From positions 1 through 35,667 of the forward strand of contig JAJYWK010000056.1 of assembly GCA_021791515.1 (NCBI GenBank): a stretch of DNA of 35,667 nt, given 5' to 3'. The number at the start of each line of letters is the position of its first letter. Within the stretch, counting starts at the first letter, position 1. Made by a program: the position numbers and the translations under genes. The notes below the pieces were generated by a model. It saw nothing but the letters and a program-made list of their open reading frames with translations. It made no database searches and was not told where the DNA came from. Of this stretch, positions 24,263-31,449 are shown piece after piece. The DNA is from a bacterium (GTDB lineage Bacteria > Patescibacteriota > Doudnabacteria > UBA920).

Positions 24263-24545
24263 AAATAATCTTTAAATCCTTTTCAATTTGCGGCCGTAAA
24301 AATTTATTTACCGCGCCTTCGGTAATCAAATCAATATCCCGCTTCAAACCCTTGCGCAAATCTTCATCCAGCCGTAAATAACCGACAAAAGTCGGCATGC
24401 CCGAAAATTTTACCAAAATGTCCACGTCGCTGTTTTCCGTCTGCTCACCCCTGGCCACACTGCCAAAAACGCCGGCGAATTCCACCCCGTTCTTTTGCAG
24501 TATCGGCACCGCGATTTTTTTAATTTTTTCTAACTCTTCACTCAT
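24249..24545 (-). CDS. mntA: MntA-type nucleotidyltransferase antitoxin
   Basis: A minimal nucleotidyltransferase that in characterised pairs adds AMP to HepT and silences it. The signature GVFGSVARGEQTENSDVDIL holds the GSx10DxD motif with both metal-binding Asp. Length is 98 residues, typical. It is first in the operon and overlaps hepT. The start lies 6 nt past a GATAAT, with no Shine-Dalgarno site. Confidence 0.9.
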   Translation of the reverse strand: MSEELEKIKKIAVPILQKNGVEFAGVFGSVARGEQTENSDVDILVKFSGMPTFVGYLRLDEDLRKGLKRDIDLITEGAVNKFLRPQIEKDLKIIYGQR

Positions 24546-24551
24546 AAACGC

Positions 24552-24581
24552 ATTATCCTATGCTAAAAAAATAAAAATCAA
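24552..24581 (-). promoter_or_regulatory. mntA-hepT promoter
   Basis: Minus strand TTGATT (24576-24581), 18-bp spacer, GATAAT (24552-24557), then 6 nt to the ATG. A leaderless transcript is implied. Confidence 0.55.
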
Positions 24582-24634
24582 GCGGGGGAAAAAGAAAACT
24601 TTGAGGTTCTTTTTTGCTTGATTTTGGTTTTTGC

Positions 24635-24672
24635 CCGATAAACAGCATCTTTGGCTGTTTATCGGATTTTTT
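24635..24672 (+). terminator. Strong intrinsic terminator facing plus strand
   Basis: CCGATAAACAGC (24635-24646) pairs with GCTGTTTATCGG (24654-24665), followed by ATTTTTTGATTTTTT. No plus-strand gene lies upstream, so it may stop antisense transcription through mntA-hepT or shield the promoter at 24744. Confidence 0.7.
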
Positions 24673-24743
24673 GATTTTTTACTGTTTGGATTATAGCACA
24701 AAACAACAGATATGGATACCAAAATCTGAATCTTTCATCAACT

Positions 24744-24772
24744 TTGCCAAAAATTAACAATCTTTGTATAAT
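24744..24772 (+). promoter_or_regulatory. Promoter of the 24800-27677 operon
   Basis: TTGCCA (24744-24749), 17-bp spacer, TATAAT (24767-24772). The start point would be about 20 nt before the ATG at 24800. Confidence 0.75.
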
Positions 24773-24799
24773 TATAAAGTAATTAACCCCTATAAATAT

Positions 24800-26155
24800 A
24801 TGAGCCGCCCGGAAACATCGTTAAACCTAAACCAACCGGAAACACAACCGGAACCCCAAAATGGCGGACAGGAAGAAACAAAAAAAGGCTGGTTAAAAAA
24901 AGCTTGGGAAAAAACCAAAGGTCTAACTAGCGGGATAGATAAAAACGACACCTATATAACAACCTTGGACATTCAGGGACATAACAAGGCGTTTTTAGAC
25001 AAAGCCGACAGGCTGGCAAACTTTTGGGATCACGCTAAAGCCTGGGCATCCTCGCAAGTTGAATCTAATAAAATTGAAGACCAAACAAAAGGGATTATTA
25101 GTCTTAATTTAAAGGAAGCATCCGGGCAATTAGTTGCCGAGGCGCAAAACAACAGCGCCGAGACAGCCAGACAGGCCGAAGCAATAACCGAACAAAGAGT
25201 AGAGTTAGCGCAAATTGCAACAGCAGAAGCGCGTAAAGAGCCGAAAACCAACGCCGAAGAAGTGGCAAAAATGATTGAACGCTTTGGGCCAAACGTAAAA
25301 GGCGGCTACGCGGATTTAGTCGCGGCTTTGCAAAAAAATGAAGAAATTACCGACCCTGCGTTAAAGGAAAAAGCTGTTGAAACCTTGACGAAACTGAAGG
25401 AAGGCGCCAAATGGGGTGCGGAGCAAAAAAAAACCATTGATGAAATTTTAAATCCCCTAATACAAGAACGGGATGAAATTAAAGCCAACTGGAAAAAGTT
25501 TGCCGCGCTGGCTAAACCGCTTGCCGAGCTTATTGAACAACACAACCCTTTAAAATTCGGTAATAAAGATCTGGCAAATAAATTAAATTCCGGCGAGAAT
25601 TTAGAACAGGCCGCTTTAGACCTTGTTTTGCAGGCAATTAATTCTTTAAAAAATATTTCCGGCAAATGGCCTCAGGACACTAAAAATATCTTTGCAGAAA
25701 TGGAAGCTTTGCTGCCGGTATTAAAACCCGAAGCCGGGGCAAATAAACCCGCGCAAGAAGCTAAAACAGAAAAGATCCCCAGCGCGCCGGTTACAATAGA
25801 AATACCAAAATCAGAAGCGAAGGTTAAGGCAAAAACGGAAACGGAAGCCAAACCCAAAATGACCAAAGAGCAAATGACAGAAGAAATAGACAAGCTTGTT
25901 ACTCTGGCCGGTGATAATAAAACTTCATCTAAAATATTGGAAAACGCCTTAAGAAGATTTAATAACTTGGGGACACAGTTCAGTTTATCAAAGGAAGTAA
26001 GCGCATATGGTGTTACCCTGCTCCATGAAGCACCGGCTAAAACCCAAAAACTTATACTAGAAGGCTTGCGGGGACTTTCATTAAACAAAGCGGACGCTCA
26101 AATAACTCCCAAGCGCAAAACTAAAATACGCAGACCTAAAACTATGGCGGCTTAA
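24800..26155 (+). CDS. large Ala/Lys/Glu-rich hypothetical protein
   Basis: A 451-residue soluble protein with no signal peptide and no recognised domain. Its N-terminal ~30 residues are Pro/Gln/Glu-rich and probably disordered; 90-150 and 200-290 look helical and coiled-coil-prone; a disordered Pro/Lys/Glu segment (APVTIEIPKSEAKVKAKTET) lies near 350; a helical domain follows; and a basic tail (PKRKTKIRRPK) ends it. The ATG at 24800 is preferred over an upstream in-frame one at 24764, which lies upstream of the promoter's start point. It is the first gene of an operon with a coiled-coil protein and a VirB2-like protein. Confidence 0.75.
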   Translation: MSRPETSLNLNQPETQPEPQNGGQEETKKGWLKKAWEKTKGLTSGIDKNDTYITTLDIQGHNKAFLDKADRLANFWDHAKAWASSQVESNKIEDQTKGIISLNLKEASGQLVAEAQNNSAETARQAEAITEQRVELAQIATAEARKEPKTNAEEVAKMIERFGPNVKGGYADLVAALQKNEEITDPALKEKAVETLTKLKEGAKWGAEQKKTIDEILNPLIQERDEIKANWKKFAALAKPLAELIEQHNPLKFGNKDLANKLNSGENLEQAALDLVLQAINSLKNISGKWPQDTKNIFAEMEALLPVLKPEAGANKPAQEAKTEKIPSAPVTIEIPKSEAKVKAKTETEAKPKMTKEQMTEEIDKLVTLAGDNKTSSKILENALRRFNNLGTQFSLSKEVSAYGVTLLHEAPAKTQKLILEGLRGLSLNKADAQITPKRKTKIRRPKTMAA

Positions 26156-26158
26156 TTT

Positions 26159-26479
26159 ATGAGTTTAAATGATGACGTAAGAAAACTTATTGAGTCTTTG
26201 GGCATAGAACCGGGACAAAAAACCGCATTGCTTAACGATTTGGAAAGCAAAGGCCTGACAAAAGAGTTAATGGCCGAAATTTCCGGGGCCATAGATACGG
26301 AAGAGGAAGAATTTTTAGCCAAGGCCGAAGAACAGGCGGAAAATTTCCGCAAAAAAATGGAAAATTTAAAAAAACAAATTAGTGAATTTGAAATGCGGCA
26401 AAAACAAGAAAGAAAAGCCGCGCAAAAACAGGCGGATGAAGAGAGCTTAAACGATTTGAGAAACCAACTAAAAACATAA
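26159..26479 (+). CDS. coiled-coil hypothetical protein, 106 aa
   Basis: It begins SLNDDVRKLIESLGIEPGQK and from about 45 onward is a charged continuous helix (EEEEFLAKAEEQAENFRKKM and beyond), a probable coiled coil. It is cytoplasmic by composition. It starts 3 bp after the preceding stop and ends 16 bp before the VirB2-like gene, so all three are co-transcribed. Confidence 0.75.
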   Translation: MSLNDDVRKLIESLGIEPGQKTALLNDLESKGLTKELMAEISGAIDTEEEEFLAKAEEQAENFRKKMENLKKQISEFEMRQKQERKAAQKQADEESLNDLRNQLKT

Positions 26480-26495
26480 AAATTAAAAATTTTAT

Positions 26496-27677
26496 ATGAA
26501 AAAAAAGCTATATATATTTTCCCTTATTATCCTGTTGACGGTTTTCACCATACCTTCGGCACTTGCCCAAGAGTATGGCTATTTAGCAAAAAAAGACACT
26601 CTTGGCACGAAAACTATTCTGACTTTTATAGACAAAGACTATGTCCACTCGCCATTACTGCCCAATACCAGCGTAACTTTAACTTTTTTGATTCAAGACT
26701 CCAGAAACCCCGGACTCTCCCAACTTTGCCCGGAGGGAATAAAAATGATTGCTTTTTTAAAACACTGGACCGGATCTTCGTTTGACTTTCCCACAATATA
26801 TAATCATCCTGTTCCTAATTTTAATTTTACTTATAATTTTAATTCCGGGACAGCCGGGCAAGCCAATAAATACTCCTCTATTTTTATTTGTAGCAATCAA
26901 GGTATATCCGGCACCACCGTTCAGAACCAACAACGCAATATTGATAATTTAAAAAATCAAGCCCTGGCTTGGGAAAGCTATCCATTGGAACTTGTTACCA
27001 AATCAGCGCCATCTTTAAGCTTTGACCCTCCCCTGCCATCCAATAGCACATATGCTCCCGACACCAAAATTAATATTGTAGCCTCAAATTTACCAAGCGC
27101 TCTTGGCAATGCCCAATGCGGCGCAGGCGCCAACAATCCCAATTATGTAATGAAGGTAAAACTCAATAATAACCCGGATATAAGATTTTTCTGTTTTCCT
27201 TACCCCTTTTCTATTAAGACCGGCGCGGTCGAAGGCGCTGTTGATATGACAGGCGGCGATAACAGTTTGTCCGTTTTTATTTCCGATACCCAAGGTAATA
27301 TTATTGCCCGCAACAGTATTAGTTTTAAAGTCGGGCAACCTGCCGCCGCGCCTCCAGGCCCCGGACAGCCGGGCACTCCGGCCGTTAATCCTCCCTGCAC
27401 CGACCCTGCCAAATGCCTGTACAACCCCCTGCCCCAGGAAGATTTAACCAGCGTATTTTTAAGTTTGGTCAAAGGCTTTTTAGCCATAACCGGCATTTGG
27501 GCGGTAATGTTCATAATTGTCGGCGGTTTCCAAATGGTGATGGCCGCGGGCAACGAAGAAATGTACCTCAAAGCCAAAAAAACCATAATTTGGGCAATCT
27601 TGGGCCTTGTTATTGCCATGCTGGCCTTTAGCATAGTTGCTATAGTCCAAAGCCTGCTTAACGCAACTATAAAGTGA
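26496..27677 (+). CDS. secreted protein with C-terminal VirB2/TrbC-like pilin domain
   Basis: A cleavable signal (LYIFSLIILLTVFTIPSALA, cut before QEYG) precedes ~260 residues of beta-rich sequence with four or more cysteines. A Pro/Gly linker (AAPPGPGQPGTPAVNPP) then leads to a module of about 75 residues with two helices: LVKGFLAITGIWAVMFIIVG and TIIWAILGLVIAMLAFSIVA joined by MAAGNEEMYLKAKK. This two-helix layout with a positively charged hairpin is that of VirB2/TrbC type IV secretion pilins, common in CPR next to T4SS or pilus genes. The fusion to a large exported domain is unusual. No other T4SS component is in the window. Confidence 0.75.
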   Translation: MKKKLYIFSLIILLTVFTIPSALAQEYGYLAKKDTLGTKTILTFIDKDYVHSPLLPNTSVTLTFLIQDSRNPGLSQLCPEGIKMIAFLKHWTGSSFDFPTIYNHPVPNFNFTYNFNSGTAGQANKYSSIFICSNQGISGTTVQNQQRNIDNLKNQALAWESYPLELVTKSAPSLSFDPPLPSNSTYAPDTKINIVASNLPSALGNAQCGAGANNPNYVMKVKLNNNPDIRFFCFPYPFSIKTGAVEGAVDMTGGDNSLSVFISDTQGNIIARNSISFKVGQPAAAPPGPGQPGTPAVNPPCTDPAKCLYNPLPQEDLTSVFLSLVKGFLAITGIWAVMFIIVGGFQMVMAAGNEEMYLKAKKTIIWAILGLVIAMLAFSIVAIVQSLLNATIK

Positions 27678-27696
27678 CCCCGCCGCAGGCGGGGTC
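27676..27696 (+). repeat. GACCCCGCC palindrome overlapping a stop codon
   Basis: GACCCCGCC/GGCGGGGTC with a GCA loop uses the GA of the VirB2-like gene's TGA stop. TCATCCCGAGCGTAGCGAGGGATCT follows, a word also found in altered form at 32826-32875. Between 27697 and 27799 I see only such repeats. Confidence 0.6.
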
Positions 27697-27799
27697 ATCC
27701 CGAGCGTAGCGAGGGATCTCTTAATAGTCAAAAGTTATTCCCGCTAATTGGCGGGGTTATCCCGATCCGCCTTAGGCGGAGAGGAATCTATAACATACA

Positions 27800-27888
27800 A
27801 ATTCAAAAACCCCCATAGCTTTACCTTTCAGTTTCTCTCTCCAAGACCTGGAGAGAGTTAGAGAGAGGTTGATGGGGGTTTTTGAATT
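27800..27888 (+). terminator. Long-armed terminator-like inverted repeat
   Basis: AATTCAAAAACCCCCAT (27800-27816) and ATGGGGGTTTTTGAATT (27872-27888) are perfect 17-bp arms. The loop holds a second hairpin, CTCTCTCCA/TGGAGAGAG. The inner TTTTT gives a tail in the plus direction; it works in both directions by symmetry. Confidence 0.6.
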
Positions 27889-27917
27889 GATGGCGAAAAT
27901 AGGGACTAACCTACTCT

Positions 27918-28074
27918 CGTCATCAAGGAGATCGATTCCTTTCAGCCGGCGCGCGAGCGCGGGCGAAAAGATGCGATCTTTCTTTATTGGTCAAGCGTCC
28001 CCGAAACTTCCGGGGAAAAGCGAACTGGCGAACGTCACCAAGACTAGACTGACTAAGAAACTCCTTGATGACGA
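27918..28074. repeat. Structured 157-bp region bracketed by CGTCATCAAGGAG repeats
   Basis: CGTCATCAAGGAG (27918-27930) and CTCCTTGATGACG (28061-28073) are perfect 13-bp arms. Inside are CCCCGAAACTTCCGGGG, AAAGATGCGATCTTT and GCGCGCGAGCGCG. It is the 3' end of the GC-rich operon (minus strand) and may be its 3' UTR or a separate RNA. Confidence 0.5.
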
Positions 28075-28102
28075 TCTGCCGCTCTTGTGGCTGCGGCATA
28101 AC

Positions 28103-28660
28103 CTACTCCACCGTGATGCGGAGGACGATGTTGTCCGCGGCATGCGTATGCCGGTAAGACACATTTCCCTCCACTTCCCAGCGGTTGCCCCCTAAGGGCT
28201 TTGCGACACTCTTGTAACCGGCTATGAGCTGAGGCTCGCCGGCTATGAGCAGGCCGCCGGGTGTCCGCCACTCGGCCTTCAGGACCTTTTTGGGCCCTTC
28301 CGACCAAACGGGGAACTGGAAGTTGTCCAGGCAGGACGCGGGTAGCGGGGAATCGGTGACTCCCGGGCCAACAACCTGCAATTCCGACTGACACGCCCCG
28401 TTGCCGGGGTCTTTGGCCTGCGCGGTACGCACGTGGAGCATGCCAAGCTCGTTGGCGTAGCCCCTGTTGAACCGCGCATCGTCCAACTGTCCGGCGCGCC
28501 GGGCCTTCTCCAAGACCAGAATATTCTTGTTGAACTGGGTCTTGGCAAAACCCTCAAGTCGGTTCTCCGCCGCCTCTTGGGCGGGGAGATACTTCGCCGC
28601 GCCCCAGAACAGGACGATGACGATGACGAGCCCGAGGAGGACAAACTTAGTGGTGGTCAT
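28103..28660 (-). CDS. GC-rich orphan: membrane-anchored protein, 185 aa
   Basis: I do not recognise this protein. Residues 5-22 (KFVLLGLVIVIVLFWGAAKY) are a single anchor; the rest is outside the membrane, with a helical RLEGFAKTQFNKNILVLEKA segment followed by a beta-rich part and two cysteines (NGACQSE, PASCLDN). ATG 28660 is chosen since AAGGAGG lies 6-7 nt before it; the longer frame to 28756 lacks this. It overlaps the preceding gene by 14 nt. Last in a four-gene unit. Codons favour G/C at third positions, unlike the 0-27.7 kb genes. Confidence 0.75.
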   Translation of the reverse strand: MTTTKFVLLGLVIVIVLFWGAAKYLPAQEAAENRLEGFAKTQFNKNILVLEKARRAGQLDDARFNRGYANELGMLHVRTAQAKDPGNGACQSELQVVGPGVTDSPLPASCLDNFQFPVWSEGPKKVLKAEWRTPGGLLIAGEPQLIAGYKSVAKPLGGNRWEVEGNVSYRHTHAADNIVLRITVE

Positions 28661-29339
28661 TGTGCCCTCCTTGGGCCGGAGCCGCCGGAGCAGGAGTCGA
28701 GCCCGGCATCCGGAACTTCTGAAGAAGCCCCATGAGCCAGCTGATCCCAGCAACACACAGAATGATGTAGAGCCAACTTTCCGGGTCCATCAAATCGGGC
28801 AGGGGAAACGCGGGCATACCGCTGGTGGAGAACCACGCCTGGTAGACCAGAATCCCCACGGCCAGCGCGATGCCAGCCCGGGGAACTTTGGCCCACAGAT
28901 TCCAATCAATGTCTATCCCGCCAAGTATCCTGTACAGGAAGTACCCGGCGGTCGTCAGCAACAGGAACCCGGTGACCCCGAAGTTGACGTACAGCGGCAA
29001 AACGCAAGCGAAGACGTTGATGAATGTCTCTACTGCGACAAAGCCGATGACAACCCGGGAGAGGGCACGAAAGAACCCGATATTAGAGCCAACGTAGGCG
29101 CCGAATACCAGGCCAATCGGCCAGCCGCCGAAGATCCATCCAGCCAGAATCGCCACACCCGGCCAAGCAATTGCGAAATACGCATTGGCCGGATGGAGGA
29201 CCTGCTGGACGTAGCAGGAAATCGCGACCTGGCCGAAGACCATGATCACGAAATGCAAAATGAACAGCGTGATGATGGCCCGGAGTTCCGCCGCGCGGCG
29301 CCCGGCCATCACAGTCAGACCTTGCATGAAATTGAACAT
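28647..29339 (-). CDS. GC-rich orphan: polytopic membrane protein, 230 aa
   Basis: Five to six membrane helices are evident: ITLFILHFVIMVFGQVAISC, YFAIAWPGVAILAGWIFGGW, VVIGFVAVETFINVFACVLP, GVTGFLLLTTAGYFLYRILG, AGIALAVGILVYQAWF and LYIILCVAGISWLMGLL. It ends in an Ala/Pro-rich tail with GGHNDHH, a possible metal-binding or disordered end. No family is recognised. ATG 29339 has AAGGAAA upstream. It lies between two other block genes and overlaps the next by 14 nt, so the products may form a membrane complex. Confidence 0.78.
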   Translation of the reverse strand: MFNFMQGLTVMAGRRAAELRAIITLFILHFVIMVFGQVAISCYVQQVLHPANAYFAIAWPGVAILAGWIFGGWPIGLVFGAYVGSNIGFFRALSRVVIGFVAVETFINVFACVLPLYVNFGVTGFLLLTTAGYFLYRILGGIDIDWNLWAKVPRAGIALAVGILVYQAWFSTSGMPAFPLPDLMDPESWLYIILCVAGISWLMGLLQKFRMPGSTPAPAAPAQGGHNDHH

Positions 29340-29359
29340 TTCCGTTTCCTTTCCTTGTT

Positions 29360-30052
29360 CTATCGGTGGAAGTCTACGAACCACTGCCAAATGGTCCGCT
29401 TGGTCGGCGCAGGCCGCCTTGCCGGAGCTGGAAAGCCCCAACGAGCGCCCCTCTGCAACCGCCGACCCCAATTATTCAGTTGCTGGTTGGTATCGCCACT
29501 TGCGGTAACGATGCCGTCCCAAACCTTGCGCGAGATTCCGGGAACGTGGGTCTTGACCCAGTTCCAGACGGCCTCGTCCATCTGGTCGTCGAGCTTGCCG
29601 ACGGCCTTCAGCCGAGCGTTGCGCTCGGCATCGGTCTTAAGCTTCGCATACACCGCGATGACTTCCAGGCGCTTTTGAGGCGTCTCCTGGAGCGTCAGCG
29701 AGTTGCGAAATTTGGACCGCCGGCGCTGGTTTTTTGCCAGCCATTCGCCCAGGCTTTTGACCTGAGCTTTGGTGCACAGCCCGGCCCGAACAACGGCATC
29801 GAGGTCTTCGTCAAACATCTGCTCGTCGTAAAGACCCAAGCCCATCATGTGACGAACGAGGAGCTTGCGCGCCTCGTCGTGCTTGCCTTCAGAAACGAGC
29901 TGTCTCGCTTCCGCGACAACAGCCTTATCTTCGGCCGTCGCCGCCCTGCCGGTAAACGCCCGCTTAAGCATAGGCAGACCATAGATGAACCCCAGGTCCA
30001 ACCCAGCCTCGCGAGCGATCTCAAACAGGAGCTTCTTGCGTTCCTCGGTCAT
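29360..30052 (-). CDS. GC-rich orphan: soluble helical protein, 230 aa
   Basis: A cytoplasmic, helix-rich, basic protein: TEERKKLLFEIAREAGLDLG at the start, GKHDEARKLLVRHMMGLGLY near 58, and a C-terminal Trp- and Arg-rich end (RAPTKRTIWQWFVDFHR-like). I see no enzyme motif. AAAGGAAAAAG precedes the ATG. It lies 13 bp downstream of the Gly-rich gene and 20 bp before the membrane protein, in one transcript. Confidence 0.72.
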   Translation of the reverse strand: MTEERKKLLFEIAREAGLDLGFIYGLPMLKRAFTGRAATAEDKAVVAEARQLVSEGKHDEARKLLVRHMMGLGLYDEQMFDEDLDAVVRAGLCTKAQVKSLGEWLAKNQRRRSKFRNSLTLQETPQKRLEVIAVYAKLKTDAERNARLKAVGKLDDQMDEAVWNWVKTHVPGISRKVWDGIVTASGDTNQQLNNWGRRLQRGARWGFPAPARRPAPTKRTIWQWFVDFHR

Positions 30053-30065
30053 ACTCTTTTTCCTT

Positions 30066-30824
30066 TCAGTATTCGAACTCCAACGTCAGGGAAACCTCCT
30101 CGCCGGATTCCGGATGCAACACCGTCACGGTGCGCTCCATCCCGGCAAATTGGACTTCCAATAGCGCCAGCCCGTTGGCCGGCGTTTTGTAGGTAACGAC
30201 CTTCTTGCCCCGCGCTACCACCTTGCCGGTTTCCGTGTTGATAACGGTCACCGGCTCGCTGGCGCGAAGAATCAGGTCAGCGGCTTCCGCTTTGCCGTCC
30301 TTATTCAGGGTACGGATGGTCGGAAGCGTGAACTTGTTGGCGCGGGACTTCAAGGAGCCTTCGGGAAGTTGGCAAACAAGCCTTCTCCCTTTCTTGGCCG
30401 CCTTGGGTCCTTCCGTGGTCTCAAAAGCCGGCAGTTGAACCGCCTGCTCATAGACCCCCTCTCCTGGCACGGTGTTACGGTAATAGACCACCAGCACTTG
30501 GGTGAAGTGCTTGTAGTCCTCCGCGGCAAAGTCAAAGGCGATGCTTTGAACTTCGCCGTCAGCATCGGTGGCCAAGACGTACCTGTTGGCGGAGCTGGTC
30601 ACATCCATGATCCAGGGACCATGGGCGTTGTCTGCGGTCCCCAGACGAAACATGAGTCTTTCGCCGAGGAGTGCAAACCTGCCTTTGCGGAGAATCACAT
30701 TGATTTTGCAATCGTTGCGCTTTCCGCTGATTCCCGCCGTGATGGTGATCTTGTTGTTGTCGCCACCGCCTCCGCCTCCGCGGTTTTGGTTCCCACCGCC
30801 ACCGCGATTACGGTTGTTCGCCAT
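30066..30824 (-). CDS. GC-rich orphan: Gly-rich N-terminus plus beta domains, 252 aa
   Basis: The first ~25 residues are an Asn/Arg/Gly-rich tail (NNRNRGGGGNQNRGGGGGG), a likely flexible or RNA-binding segment. Two beta-sandwich-like parts follow; the last (VTVINTETGKVVARGKKVVT... TVTVLHPESGEEVSLTLEFE) looks Ig-like. No signal peptide is seen, so it is presumably cytoplasmic. AAGGAGA is placed well before the ATG. It is first in a four-gene unit and follows a 425-nt structured leader. Confidence 0.75.
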   Translation of the reverse strand: MANNRNRGGGGNQNRGGGGGGDNNKITITAGISGKRNDCKINVILRKGRFALLGERLMFRLGTADNAHGPWIMDVTSSANRYVLATDADGEVQSIAFDFAAEDYKHFTQVLVVYYRNTVPGEGVYEQAVQLPAFETTEGPKAAKKGRRLVCQLPEGSLKSRANKFTLPTIRTLNKDGKAEAADLILRASEPVTVINTETGKVVARGKKVVTYKTPANGLALLEVQFAGMERTVTVLHPESGEEVSLTLEFEY

Positions 30825-31250
30825 AGACTTTTCTCCTTTCCATGGCTGTTCGAACTATTAACACACGCAAACGAAAATTGCTTTTCGTTCGCGAAAATAA
30901 ATTACGCTTGACTTATTCCTCCTTCTGCTCTGTCAAAGAGCAAAATCTTAAGTTCCGCCAAAGGCGGGACCGCAGTCACTCTTGCGAGTGGCAAAACCTC
31001 GTAAATCCAGCACCAATTTGTAGAGTGGTGTTATACAAATTCGTGCCTGTCCAAACAATCTATCTAAACACCAAATTGGTGCTTGGATAAATTGATGGTG
31101 TGATAATAAAATCCCCGCCATAGGTGGCGGGGAAATAATTATCGCACTTTACAAGGTTTTGCCCACCACAAGCAAAACCGTTCAGGTTGCAGTCCAGCTC
31201 TTTCTTTAGAAAGGGCTGGGCAAATAACCAATAATAGATTTTTTAGAGAA
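30825..31250 (-). ncRNA. Long structured leader of the GC-rich four-gene operon
   Basis: About 425 nt of leader hold a multibranched structure. GTGGCAAAACCTCGTAAA (30988-31005) pairs with TTTACAAGGTTTTGCCCAC (31148-31166); within it AGCACCAATTTG/CAAATTGGTGCT (31009-31083) and GTGTGATAAT/ATTATCGCAC (31098-31147), which caps TCCCCGCC/GGCGGGGA. GGTTTTGC at 31155-31162 can instead pair with GCAAAACC at 31172-31179, so two folds exclude each other. Further hairpins are CCAGCTCTTTCT/AGAAAGGGCTGG (31194-31219) and CGCAAACGAAAA/TTTTCGTTCGCG (30866-30893) near the gene. Looks like a regulatory leader; ligand unknown. Confidence 0.6.
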
Positions 31251-31256
31251 CCTAAA

Positions 31257-31285
31257 ATTATAATAGAAAAGTACCAAAAAGTCAA
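31257..31285 (-). promoter_or_regulatory. Near-consensus promoter of the four-gene GC-rich operon
   Basis: Minus strand TTGACT (31280-31285), 17-bp spacer, TATAAT (31257-31262). It is among the best promoters in the window and lies about 430 bp from the first start codon. Confidence 0.82.
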
Positions 31286-31342
31286 GGCTTTTTGCTCAAA
31301 TTTACCTATTTCAAAGCAAATAAATAATTTTTCCTTTTATTT

Positions 31343-31385
31343 AAAACAAAAAACAAGCGCACCCCCCTCCTAAAGGATGCGCTTG
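31343..31385 (-). terminator. Intrinsic terminator of the 305-aa gene
   Basis: Minus strand CAAGCGCA...TGCGCTTG (31354-31361 with 31378-31385), inner TCC/GGA pairing, then TTTTTTGTTTT. A further hairpin, CCCCGC/GCGGGG with a nested CCGCC/GGCGG, precedes it at about 31395-31425. Confidence 0.82.
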
Positions 31386-31449
31386 CTGCTATCACCCCGC
31401 TCCGCCGGTTGGCGGATGGCGGGGGCTACAAATGTTGTTGTTGATCCCC

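Noticed and set aside
28467-29678. Plus-strand open frame of ~400 codons across the GC-rich block
   Set aside because: It is antisense to three genes with good Shine-Dalgarno sites, signal/membrane segments and coupled overlaps. Its translation is Arg/Pro/Ser-rich low-quality sequence, as expected for a shadow in GC-rich DNA.
29366-30196. Plus-strand open frame of ~275 codons
   Set aside because: Antisense to two coupled minus-strand genes with ribosome-binding sites; no recognisable motif.
30825-31250. RNase P RNA or tmRNA in the structured intergenic region
   Set aside because: Neither the RNase P P4 core words nor a tmRNA tRNA-like end with CCA and a tag ORF is present.
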